Below, piece by piece: positions 1-5,753 of a stretch of DNA of 6,878 bases (its first letter is position 1; each line of letters starts with the position of its first letter). Source of the stretch: Thermoleophilaceae bacterium (GTDB lineage Bacteria; Actinomycetota; Thermoleophilia; Solirubrobacterales; Thermoleophilaceae); assembly GCA_013812005.1 (NCBI GenBank), contig JACCUE010000257.1:1-6878 (forward strand), in the 5' to 3' direction. Under the pieces are notes generated by a model. The model was not told the origin of the DNA and did no database searches. It saw nothing but the letters and a program-made list of their open reading frames with translations. The position numbers and the translations under genes are program-made.

Positions 1-197
1 TTCTTGTCCACGCGCTCCTCGATGATGCCGTTGCCGTTGCCGCTCCCGCCGCCGCGCTCGGAGAAAGCGTCGAAGAGCCCGCCGGACACGTCGCCGCCGA
101 TGCCGAACAGGACCAGGCCACCTCCCAGGAGGACGGCGAGTGTGAGGTAGGTGGCCTGTACCACCCGGCGGCGCTTGCCCTGGATATCGAACAGCAT
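1..197 (-). CDS. N-terminal part of a single-pass membrane protein of unknown function (runs off the left edge)
   Basis: Only the first 65 complete codons are in the window; the gene continues past base 1. The ATG at 197 follows the tatC stop by 12 nt, with only a weak ribosome site (AGGCTG), so it is probably co-transcribed with tatC. The N terminus begins MLFDIQGKRRR, a short positively charged cytoplasmic segment. One hydrophobic stretch follows (about residues 14-34, ending in GGGLVLFGIGG), which by the positive-inside rule gives an N-in, C-out single-pass protein. Next comes a Gly/Asn/Ser-rich linker (GGGSGNGNG) and the start of a charged segment (EERVDKK). From memory, similar N termini in related high-GC actinobacteria head proteins with tetratricopeptide repeats, but no repeat is visible here, so I do not assign that function. 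Confidence is high that it is a gene and low on its role. Confidence 0.75.
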   Translation of the reverse strand, partial: MLFDIQGKRRRVVQATYLTLAVLLGGGLVLFGIGGDVSGGLFDAFSERGGGSGNGNGIIEERVDK

Positions 198-209
198 TCG
201 TCGAGCAGC

Positions 210-977
210 CTAGCTGCCTGCGGCCGGCGCGATCTCCGCGTCCGGAGCATCCTTGCGGCCGAGGATGGAGGCCAGCACGATGCTGCCCTCGTACAAAAGG
301 ATCATCGGGATCATCTCCAGCAGCAGCGTGATCGGGTCGATCGTGGGGAGCAGGGCGGCCAGGATCGCTATCACGAGGATCGCGTAACGCCGGTTCTTGC
401 GCAGCTTCTCCGGCGTGGTGATGCCCAGGCGCACCGCCGCGAGAACGGCAATGGGCACCTGGAACCCCAGCCCCATCGCCGCCATGGTGAGCATCACGAA
501 GTGGTAGTAGTCGCGCGCCCGGACCTGGGTGTTGAACTCGCTCGCGTTGAAGCTGAGCAGGAAGTCCGTTGCCGGCGGGAGGACCACGAAGTAGCAGAAC
601 AGGACCCCGAGCACGAACAGGACCGGCGCCATCAGGATCATCGGCCTGGCCACCCGGCGCTCCATGGGGCTGAAGGCCGGCAGGACGAAGGCGTAGATCT
701 GGTAGATGATCACCGGCAGCGAAATCAGCGCGGCGAAGTAGGCGGCGTTGGTGAGCGTGGTGGTGAACGGCTCGGTGACTCCGAACGTAATCGGCTCCGG
801 CAGGTTGGACGGGAGCGGATCGTTGACGATCGCCAGGATCCGCTTGTTCTGCCACGAGCACACCGCGAACGCGACGAAGAACGCCGAGATGGCGATGAAG
901 ACGCGCGTGCGCAGCTCGCCGAGATGGTCGACGAGGGTGAGCCGCTCCTCGTGGTCGATGGGCCTGACGCGCGGCAC
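210..977 (-). CDS. tatC: Sec-independent (twin-arginine) protein translocase subunit TatC
   Basis: TatC is the multi-pass membrane receptor of the Tat pathway. It binds twin-arginine signal peptides and recruits TatA to move folded proteins across the cytoplasmic membrane. The 255-residue product has the family length and about six hydrophobic segments (roughly 25-41, 77-98, 113-133, 157-183, 198-212, 215-238). Family motifs are in order: HLGELRTR at 18-25, the signature before TM2 (TEPFTTTL, 68-75), FVLPAFSPMERR (97-108), GLGFQVP (169-175), and RKNRRYAI plus PTIDP in the last third. The position matching the E. coli FEVP glutamate is Gln173. Translation starts at GTG 977, chosen because AGGAGGT lies 10 nt upstream and HLGELR then falls at the normal distance. 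It lies 34 nt downstream of tatA. A soluble tail follows the last helix. The likely substrate in this window is the Rieske protein. Confidence 0.96.
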   Translation of the reverse strand: MPRVRPIDHEERLTLVDHLGELRTRVFIAISAFFVAFAVCSWQNKRILAIVNDPLPSNLPEPITFGVTEPFTTTLTNAAYFAALISLPVIIYQIYAFVLPAFSPMERRVARPMILMAPVLFVLGVLFCYFVVLPPATDFLLSFNASEFNTQVRARDYYHFVMLTMAAMGLGFQVPIAVLAAVRLGITTPEKLRKNRRYAILVIAILAALLPTIDPITLLLEMIPMILLYEGSIVLASILGRKDAPDAEIAPAAGS

Positions 978-987
978 GGGGCCCGCG

Positions 988-994
988 ACCTCCT
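988..994 (-). promoter_or_regulatory. Strong Shine-Dalgarno site of tatC
   Basis: Read on the minus strand, AGGAGGT lies 10 nt before the GTG at 977. It is the best ribosome-binding site in the window and decides the GTG start of tatC. It sits in the 34-nt gap between tatA and tatC, so tatC can be initiated independently of tatA translation. Confidence 0.75.
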
Positions 995-1011
995 ATTCGG
1001 CGTGGCTGGCT

Positions 1012-1248
1012 CTAGGAGCTCTGGCGGCTGGCGGGCGTGGCGTCGGACTTCTCGGTGCGCACCGGCTCGGCCTTCTTTTCGCTGGCCGGCAGCTCCTTGT
1101 CGTCGCTCTTGCTGTCACCGGTAACCGAGTCCTTGAACTCCTTCATCCCGCTGCCGAGCGAGCGGCCGAGATCGGGAAGGCGCTTGGGTCCGAAGATCAC
1201 GAGGACGATTAGAAGGACAATGCCAATCTCTAGGGGGCCGAACGGCAT
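1012..1248 (-). CDS. tatA: Sec-independent protein translocase subunit TatA (TatA/E family)
   Basis: TatA is the pore-forming or membrane-weakening component of the twin-arginine translocase; it oligomerises around TatC. The 78-residue product shows the whole family plan: a short N terminus, one membrane helix (about 5-19), the conserved hinge FGPKRLP (19-25), an amphipathic helix (about 24-42, DLGRSLGSGMKEFKDSV), and a charged, low-complexity C-terminal tail rich in Lys, Glu and Ser. The length is typical of TatA; a TatB would usually be longer, and no separate tatB is seen, suggesting a minimal TatA-TatC system. The ATG at 1248 is preceded by AGGAG (1260-1256) at a 7-nt spacing. That site is part of a near-palindrome, AGGAG-T-CTCCT. 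The 104-bp gap upstream (1249-1352) holds no other gene and only a weak promoter candidate. Confidence 0.95.
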   Translation of the reverse strand: MPFGPLEIGIVLLIVLVIFGPKRLPDLGRSLGSGMKEFKDSVTGDSKSDDKELPASEKKAEPVRTEKSDATPASRQSS

Positions 1249-1310
1249 GAGGAGACTCCTGAAGTTTCGGGGAGGCGACTCGCACCCGAGGCGGGCTGGT
1301 CGCAGACTGG

Positions 1311-1316
1311 ATCGTA
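1311..1316 (-). promoter_or_regulatory. Possible -10 element for tatAC
   Basis: In the 104-bp gap between dcd and tatA the minus strand contains TACGAT, a TANNNT-type -10 hexamer. It would start a transcript near 1304 with a leader of about 55 nt to the tatA ATG. The hexamer 17 nt upstream (CTGGCG) is a poor -35 match. Short AT-containing hexamers are scarce in this DNA, which is the main reason to note it. tatA may equally be read through from dcd, which lies on the same strand. Confidence 0.2.
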
Positions 1317-1352
1317 GCGTCGGTGGTTATTCGCGCCAGCTTCTCGCGCGGA

Positions 1353-1931
1353 TCATCCCTCGTCGGAGCGTTCGAAGTTCTTATAGAAGCGGCTGGGCGT
1401 CGGCTCGGCCTGGCCCTGGTACTTGCTGTGAGTGGCGTCCGAACCGTAGGGCTTGTCGACCGGGCCGTCCATGCGCATGAACGAGATCTGGCCGATCGGC
1501 ATGCCCTCGTAGATCGTGATCGGCAGGTTGGCCACGTTCGAGAGCTCCAACGTGAGGTTGCCCGAGAACCCGCTGTCCACGAACCCGGCCGTCGAGTGGA
1601 TCAGCAGGCCCAGCCGCCCGAGCGAGCTCTTGCCTTCGAGGCGCGCCACCAGGTCGTCGGGCAGCGTCACCTTCTCCAGCGTCTGGCCCAGCACGAACTC
1701 CCCCGGATGCAGGATGAAAGGCTTCCCGCCCTCGACCTCGACCAGCTCGGTGAGACCCTCCATCGGCTCGCGGACGTCTATGTACGGGTAGCGCGAGTTG
1801 TTGAAGACGCGGAAGCGGCGATCCACCCGCACGTCGATGCTCGACGGCTGCACGAGCGAAGGGTCGTGGGGTTCGATCACGATCCGCCCGCACTCGATCT
1901 CGGAGCGGATGGTGCGATCGCTGAGAACCAC
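1353..1931 (-). CDS. dcd: dCTP deaminase, probably the bifunctional dCTP deaminase/dUTPase type
   Basis: Dcd deaminates dCTP to dUTP; the mycobacterial form also hydrolyses dUTP to dUMP, feeding thymidylate synthesis. The 192-residue product closely matches what I recall of the M. tuberculosis enzyme: LVQPSSIDVR at 27-36, FRVFNN at 40-45, HPGEFVLG at 75-82, the phosphate-binding GKSSLGRLG at 100-108, HSTAGFVD at 112-119, FSGNLTLELSN at 122-132, and the C-terminal lid SKYQGQ...PTPSR. Glu129 sits where the catalytic glutamate falls, ten residues after Asp119, the spacing seen in bifunctional enzymes. The dUTPase activity is therefore inferred from the mycobacterial-type active site, not shown. 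The start is GTG 1931 (GTG GTT CTC AGC), which gives the usual MxLSD N terminus. No Shine-Dalgarno site precedes it. A hexamer TAGACT ends 9 nt before the GTG, so a leaderless or near-leaderless transcript is possible. It is divergent from the zinc-ribbon gene across a 62-bp gap. Confidence 0.96.
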   Translation of the reverse strand: MVLSDRTIRSEIECGRIVIEPHDPSLVQPSSIDVRVDRRFRVFNNSRYPYIDVREPMEGLTELVEVEGGKPFILHPGEFVLGQTLEKVTLPDDLVARLEGKSSLGRLGLLIHSTAGFVDSGFSGNLTLELSNVANLPITIYEGMPIGQISFMRMDGPVDKPYGSDATHSKYQGQAEPTPSRFYKNFERSDEG

Positions 1932-1993
1932 GGGCGGCGCAGTCTATTCATCAGACCGCTCAAGTCATCGGAGGGCCTGCCGATACGGGCGTT

Positions 1994-2419
1994 ATGGAAG
2001 GCAGCGAGGAGAGAGATCCGCACTACGTGAAGCGGGTCGTGTTGCCCAGCGGAAAGACCATCGAGGTCGTCTACTTCAAGGACGCCGTGGAGCAGGACTC
2101 GAGCTTTCGCACAGTTGCCGAGCCCGACCAGGCCCTGCACCTGTGCGCCGCGTGCAGCTCCGAGCTCGTGTACCCCACGGGGTGGGAGGAGGCGGACGGC
2201 GACCGCTGGCACGTGCAGCTGCGCTGTCCCGACTGCGAGCACCGAAGCGAAGGGATCTTCTCCCAGTCCACGGTAGAGGCATTCGACGAGGAGCTCGAAG
2301 CCGGCACTGACGCCCTCGCGGCCGACCTACGCCGCCTCTGCCGGGCCAACATGGCCGAAGAGGTCGATCGCTTCGCCGCCGCGCTGGACTCGGGCGCGAT
2401 CCTGCCCGAGGACTTCTAG
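1994..2419 (+). CDS. Small zinc-ribbon protein of unknown function
   Basis: I do not recognise a named family. The 141-residue product begins with a beta-rich segment (HYVKRVVLPSGKTIEVVYF, 10-28). It then has a zinc-ribbon pattern: Cys51-x-x-Cys54, 23 residues, Cys78-x-x-Cys81 (LCAAC and LRCPDC), which should bind one zinc. The C-terminal third is acidic and helical (about 92-134), with a further unpaired Cys116. No signal peptide or membrane segment is seen, so it is cytoplasmic. It is the only plus-strand gene, divergent from dcd and convergent with the prenyl synthase, whose stop codon it overlaps. The ATG at 1994 has no close Shine-Dalgarno site. An in-frame GTG at 2027 (Val12) lies 11 nt after GAGGAGAGAG and is an alternative start. 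The ribbon is most like the separated CxxC knuckles of nucleic-acid-associated proteins, but that is only a resemblance. Confidence 0.85.
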   Translation: MEGSEERDPHYVKRVVLPSGKTIEVVYFKDAVEQDSSFRTVAEPDQALHLCAACSSELVYPTGWEEADGDRWHVQLRCPDCEHRSEGIFSQSTVEAFDEELEAGTDALAADLRRLCRANMAEEVDRFAAALDSGAILPEDF

Positions 2420-3396
2420 GCGTACCTCTCGACCACGCCGTCGGCCACCAGGTCGAGGGCCTTCCGCCGGCCGGGTGGCAGCTCGACATCGACCAAGCCC
2501 GCCTTGGCCTCGGCCACGTGCCCCAGCGCCTCCGAGCGGGCCACCCCCAGGGCGCCGGTCGCCGCGATCCTTTCGCATAGCGCGTCTGCCTGGGCGGGGT
2601 CGGTGACGGCGGCGCGCAGGTCCATCCGCTCCAGCTCCGCATCGCGCCCGCGGGCGACGATCAGGGGCAGCGTGACCGTGCCGTCGAGCAGGTCCGTGCC
2701 CCTGTGCTTGCCGGTGCGCTCCGCGGGGCCGGAGACGTCGAGAACGTCATCGAGGATCTGGAAGGCCAGGCCGACGCGGCGACCGAATCCGCCGAGCGCG
2801 TCCCGGGATGCTTTCGATGCGTCGCCGAGGATTGCGCCCAGACGGCACGCCTGCGAGAACAGGCTCGCGGTCTTGAGCTCGCAGCGCTCGAGGTAACGCT
2901 CGCTCGTGACGTCCACCGACCAGGCGTCCGCGCGCTGCATCAGCTCGCCGCGAGCCAGGGCGGAGGATGCCGCCGACAGCGCGCGGACGGCGGCGGCGCT
3001 ACGGGTGGCGGCCAGCTCCGCGAACGCGCGGGAGAAGAGGAAGTCGCCGGTGGCGGTGGCGGCGTGACGCCCGCCGGTGGCCAACACCGTCGGGCGGCCC
3101 CGGCGCAGAGAGGCCTGGTCGAGCACATCGTCGTGCACCAGCGTGGCCATGTGAAGCAGCTCGACCGCCACGGCGGCCGCGAGCGGCCCCTCTGCACCCG
3201 TGCCCCCACAGAGGAACACGAGGATCGGCCGCAGCCGCTTGCCGCCGGCGGCCAGCGTGCCCGAGGCGTGACCTGCCAGCTCGGCTCCGTGGCTCTCTGC
3301 GACCTCGGAGAGGCGCACCTCGGTGCCCTGCAGCCGACGCGCCAGCTCCGGTCCGCCGGCCTCCAGCACCGAGGAGAGTTGGGCCACCGCGGTCAC
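2416..3396 (-). CDS. Long-chain (all-trans) polyprenyl diphosphate synthase, probably for the menaquinone tail
   Basis: This enzyme condenses isopentenyl diphosphate units onto an allylic primer to build a long polyprenyl diphosphate (IspB/HepT-type). The 326-residue product has the complete trans-prenyltransferase motif set: GGKRLRP at 51-57, first Asp-rich motif DDVLD at 89-93 (LVHDDVLD), RRGRPTV at 98-104, KTASLF at 175-180, second Asp-rich motif DDVLD at 216-220 (FQILDDVLD), and GTDLLDGTVTLPL near 233-245. Residue -5 to the first DDxxD is Ala84. A small residue there is the family sign of a long-chain product, though the exact chain length cannot be read. The start is GTG 3396, overlapping the menG stop by 4 bp (GTGA); no Shine-Dalgarno site is visible, so translation is probably coupled to menG. 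Being next to menG and qcrABC points to the menaquinone side chain. The TAG stop overlaps the stop of the convergent zinc-ribbon gene. Confidence 0.94.
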   Translation of the reverse strand: MTAVAQLSSVLEAGGPELARRLQGTEVRLSEVAESHGAELAGHASGTLAAGGKRLRPILVFLCGGTGAEGPLAAAVAVELLHMATLVHDDVLDQASLRRGRPTVLATGGRHAATATGDFLFSRAFAELAATRSAAAVRALSAASSALARGELMQRADAWSVDVTSERYLERCELKTASLFSQACRLGAILGDASKASRDALGGFGRRVGLAFQILDDVLDVSGPAERTGKHRGTDLLDGTVTLPLIVARGRDAELERMDLRAAVTDPAQADALCERIAATGALGVARSEALGHVAEAKAGLVDVELPPGRRKALDLVADGVVERYA

Positions 3397-4097
3397 GGCC
3401 GGGCGGGCACCGTGCCGGCGTGAATGGCGATGATCCCGCCCGCCGTCAGGACGTAGGTCACGTGCTCGAGACCGGCGCCGGCCAGCTCGCCGGCCAGCTC
3501 ATGAGGTCCCGGGAAGCGGCGCACCGAGCTTGGCAGGTACTCGTAGGCGTCGGGGCTGCCGGCCAGGCGGCCCATCGCGGGCACCACGCGGTCGAACCAC
3601 ATCGAGAAGAACACCGACAGTGGCGGCCGCTGCGGGGTGGTGATCTCGAGCACGACCACCCGGCCGCCCGGGCGTGTTACCCGAGCCATCTCGGACAGGC
3701 CACGGGGCAGGTCCGAGAAGTTGCGGGCCCCGAAGCCCACCGTGGCGGCGGTGAACTCCCCGTCGGCGTAGGGCAGCTCGAGCGCATTGCCCGGCTCGAA
3801 GCGGATACCCGGGGCCTTGCGGCGCGCCAGCTCCAGCATGGTCTCGGAGAAGTCGGTTCCCACCACCTCGCCGCCCGGCCCCACCCGGCGCTCGAGCTCT
3901 ACGGCCAGGTCGCCCGTGCCCGTGGCCACGTCGAGCACGCGGTCGCCCGGTCCCACGCGGGCCAGATCAGCCGCGCGCGCTCGCCACCGGTGGTGCATGC
4001 CGGCGGTCATCACGGAGTTCATCCGGTCATACCCGCCCGCGATGCGGTCGAACATCGCCTCGACCTGCTGCTCAGGCAGTGTCCCGGGAGCAGCCAT
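3393..4097 (-). CDS. menG: Demethylmenaquinone methyltransferase (MenG/UbiE family)
   Basis: MenG uses S-adenosylmethionine to C-methylate demethylmenaquinone, the last step of menaquinone synthesis, at the cytoplasmic face of the membrane. The 234-residue product has the family signatures: MFDRIAGGYDRMN (15-27), SAM motif I VLDVATGTGDLA (54-65), the acidic loop GTDFSETML (80-88), GNALELPYADGEF (103-115) with GFGARNFSD (121-129), the ARVTRPGGRVVVLE segment (138-151), and YEYLPSSVRRFP (185-196), with a C-terminal TAGGIIAIHAG. Menaquinone rather than ubiquinone is inferred from the lineage and the neighbouring low-potential-type Rieske protein. I chose ATG 4097. The frame stays open upstream into qcrC but has no ATG, GTG or TTG in the 58-nt intergenic gap, and this start gives the family N terminus. 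The start codon directly abuts a 9-bp hairpin (4098-4122) and no free Shine-Dalgarno site is present. The stop overlaps the next gene by GTGA. Confidence 0.95.
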   Translation of the reverse strand: MAAPGTLPEQQVEAMFDRIAGGYDRMNSVMTAGMHHRWRARAADLARVGPGDRVLDVATGTGDLAVELERRVGPGGEVVGTDFSETMLELARRKAPGIRFEPGNALELPYADGEFTAATVGFGARNFSDLPRGLSEMARVTRPGGRVVVLEITTPQRPPLSVFFSMWFDRVVPAMGRLAGSPDAYEYLPSSVRRFPGPHELAGELAGAGLEHVTYVLTAGGIIAIHAGTVPARP

Positions 4098-4122
4098 CAG
4101 AGGGGGACACCGCCCCCCTCTG
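4098..4122 (-). promoter_or_regulatory. Hairpin in the menG leader, ending at the start codon
   Basis: On the minus strand the arms CAGAGGGGG and CCCCCTCTG pair perfectly over 9 bp around the 7-nt loop GCGGTGT. The last base of the 3' arm is immediately followed by the menG ATG. The only purine-rich, Shine-Dalgarno-like stretch in the leader (GAGGGGGG) is in the 5' arm, so folding would hide it. There is no U-tract after the stem, so this is not a standard intrinsic terminator. A translational switch or an mRNA stability element between qcrC and menG are both possible; neither is proven. Confidence 0.5.
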
Positions 4123-4155
4123 CAACCCCCCGAGCCATCATCGTGACCAGAGCCG

Positions 4156-4923
4156 CTACTTCTGCTCTGCGCTCGCCTGCTCCGCGGGCTCGCTCTCCTC
4201 CGGGGGCGGCATCTCCTCCTTGAGGGAGGCGACAAAGCCCACGAGCTGCTCGAACTGCTCCGGGCTCTCCTCCTGCAGGTCGACGTACGGGGGCATCGGA
4301 GCCGTGGGGTTCAGCAGCGTGCGGACGATGGCGTCCCGGCCCAGGCGGTCGCCGATGTGGGTCAGGTTGGGTCCGAGAGTGTTCCCGCTCTCGCCGATCT
4401 TGTGGCAGCCGAGGCAGCCCTGGGACGCGGTCACCAACTTGCCCTCCTCGTAGCGGGGGGCCACCTCCAGCTCGATCACGGCCGGCGAGCCGGCGACCGC
4501 GCCGAGAATGGTGAGGTAGGCCATGCCGACGACGGTGGCGACCGCGCCGATCATCGCGATCGGCCGCTTGAGGGGATGGCGCTCCGGGCCCAGGTCGTAG
4601 AAGGGCAGCAGGAGCAGCATCATCAGCCATATCGTCGGGATGCCGAGGGTGGCCATGAAGACCAGCTCCGGCGGCTTGACCACCCGCAGCAGCTCGAAGA
4701 GAAAGAAGAAGTACCACTCGGGCCGCGGCGAGTAGGTGGTGGTGGTGGGGTCGGCCTTGGGCCCCAGCTCGGCCCCCAGCAGGACCGCCATCAGGATGAT
4801 CACGCCCAGGGTGATCGCCGCCATCGCGGTGTCCTTGAAGACCGCGTAGGGGAAGAACGGCTTGCCCTGGGTCTTCAGGATCGAGTATTCGCGGAGATAT
4901 TCCTCCTTCTCACGCGCGTTCAT
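4156..4923 (-). CDS. qcrC: Menaquinol:cytochrome c reductase subunit QcrC: subunit IV (C-terminal cytochrome b) fused to cytochrome c
   Basis: This is the third subunit of the bc complex, as in Bacillus QcrC, whose length (255 residues) it matches. The N-terminal part is a cytochrome b6f subunit IV-like domain with three membrane helices (about 33-51, 86-107, 123-142). It carries the quinol-site motif PEWY at 68-71 (SPRPEWYFFFLFELLR). The C-terminal part is a c-type cytochrome: heme site Cys170-Leu-Gly-Cys173-His174 (QGCLGCHKIG), GPNLTHIGDRL near 184-194, and Met210 (TAPMPPYVDL) as the likely sixth ligand. By topology it faces outside the membrane. The Pro/Glu-rich tail is probably disordered. 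The N-terminal 30 residues are charged and cytoplasmic. ATG 4923 overlaps the qcrB stop (ATGA), and the in-gene sequence AAGGAAGAG just before it can serve as ribosome site. menG follows after 58 nt. Confidence 0.95.
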   Translation of the reverse strand: MNAREKEEYLREYSILKTQGKPFFPYAVFKDTAMAAITLGVIILMAVLLGAELGPKADPTTTTYSPRPEWYFFFLFELLRVVKPPELVFMATLGIPTIWLMMLLLLPFYDLGPERHPLKRPIAMIGAVATVVGMAYLTILGAVAGSPAVIELEVAPRYEEGKLVTASQGCLGCHKIGESGNTLGPNLTHIGDRLGRDAIVRTLLNPTAPMPPYVDLQEESPEQFEQLVGFVASLKEEMPPPEESEPAEQASAEQK

Positions 4924-5753
4924 ATCTCTTCCTTGGTGAGTTCCTTCTTCTCGGCCCTCAGCCAGGGCGGCGCCGTGGTGCCCAGCTTGGCCACGAGGTA
5001 GAGGTGGGCGCCGATGAGGGCCGCGATCAGGCCGGGGATGAGCAACATGTGCAAGGCATAGAAGCGGGTGATGGTGGTCGCGCTGAACTCCCCGCCCCCG
5101 CGCAGGAAGTCGGCGAGGAACGGGCCGATCAGCGGCGCCGAGGCGTTGAGGTTGACCGCGACGATCGTGGCCCAGTAGGAGCGCTGGTCGAAGGGCAGCA
5201 GGTAGCCGGTCAGGCCCATGGCGAGGGTCAGCACCAGCAGCACCACGCCGATCACCCAGTTGAGCTCGCGGGGGTACTTGTAGGCCCCGAAGACGAAGGT
5301 CCTGGCCATGTGCAGGAACAGCAGGACGATCATCACCGTCGAGCCCCACTTGTGCATGCCGCGCACCAGCTCGCCCAGGAAGACCTCGTTGGTGATGTGG
5401 GACGCCGACTCGTAGGCGCGCGTGGCGTCGGGGTTGTAGTACATGGCCAGGAACACGCCGGTCACCGCCTGGGAGACGAAGGCGAACATCGTGGCCGAGC
5501 CCAGCGTGTAGAACCAGTTGGTGCCCTTGGGAACCTTGCGGTAGAGGGCGCCGCGCAGGAAGGGGCTCGCGCCGGTGCGCTCGTCGAGCCAGCCGACGAC
5601 CTGGGCGCCGCCCTCGCCGGCGCTCTCGCGCAGCTTGTCGGCCCGACCCGGCTTGCCGTTGGGCTCTCCGTTGTCGGAGCTGCGCTCCTTCTCCGAAGGC
5701 CGGGGCGGCGCCGGACGCAGGAACTTGGGCAGAGGTGGGGTGAGCTTGCTCAT
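4920..5753 (-). CDS. qcrB: Menaquinol:cytochrome c reductase cytochrome b subunit (b6-type)
   Basis: QcrB is the di-heme b core of the complex, carrying electrons between the two quinone sites. The 277-residue product has four membrane helices and the four heme ligands His134 and His148 (RGMHKWGS, LFLHMARTF) and His235 and His250 (YALHMLLIP, IGAHLYLV). The 14 intervening residues between the second pair are the b6-type spacing, unlike the 13 of mitochondrial cytochrome b. Other family blocks are YPRELNWVIGV (160-170) and GYLLPFDQRSYWA (183-195), where Phe188 replaces the usual Trp of PWD. At the place of the cysteine that binds heme c(n) in cytochrome b6 (FYCLGG) this protein has FYTLGS, with Thr83. 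Residues 1 to about 52 are a Pro/Lys/Glu-rich hydrophilic extension before the conserved WLDERTG. I chose ATG 5753, which overlaps the qcrA stop by ATGA. The frame is open further upstream, but only as a shadow of qcrA. Confidence 0.95.
   Translation of the reverse strand: MSKLTPPLPKFLRPAPPRPSEKERSSDNGEPNGKPGRADKLRESAGEGGAQVVGWLDERTGASPFLRGALYRKVPKGTNWFYTLGSATMFAFVSQAVTGVFLAMYYNPDATRAYESASHITNEVFLGELVRGMHKWGSTVMIVLLFLHMARTFVFGAYKYPRELNWVIGVVLLVLTLAMGLTGYLLPFDQRSYWATIVAVNLNASAPLIGPFLADFLRGGGEFSATTITRFYALHMLLIPGLIAALIGAHLYLVAKLGTTAPPWLRAEKKELTKEEI

Noticed and set aside
1932..1993. Divergent promoter pair between dcd and the zinc-ribbon gene.
   Set aside because: Promoters must exist nearby, but only isolated hexamers (TAGACT for dcd) are visible and no -35 at a sensible spacing. 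I did not list them as features.
4098..4122. Rho-independent terminator after qcrC.
   Set aside because: The stem is strong, but the sequence after it is the menG coding start with no run of T on the minus strand, so it lacks the second half of an intrinsic terminator.
2967..4223. A 418-codon plus-strand open frame covering the prenyl synthase and menG.
   Set aside because: It is antisense to two genes with full motif sets, and its translation is Arg/Pro/Ala-rich low complexity, typical of shadow frames in GC-rich DNA.
4923..5349. Upstream in-frame extension of qcrC to 5349, and of qcrB to 5972.
   Set aside because: The extra sequence is an out-of-frame reading of the preceding gene. The ATGA overlaps at 4923 and 5753 give products of family length.
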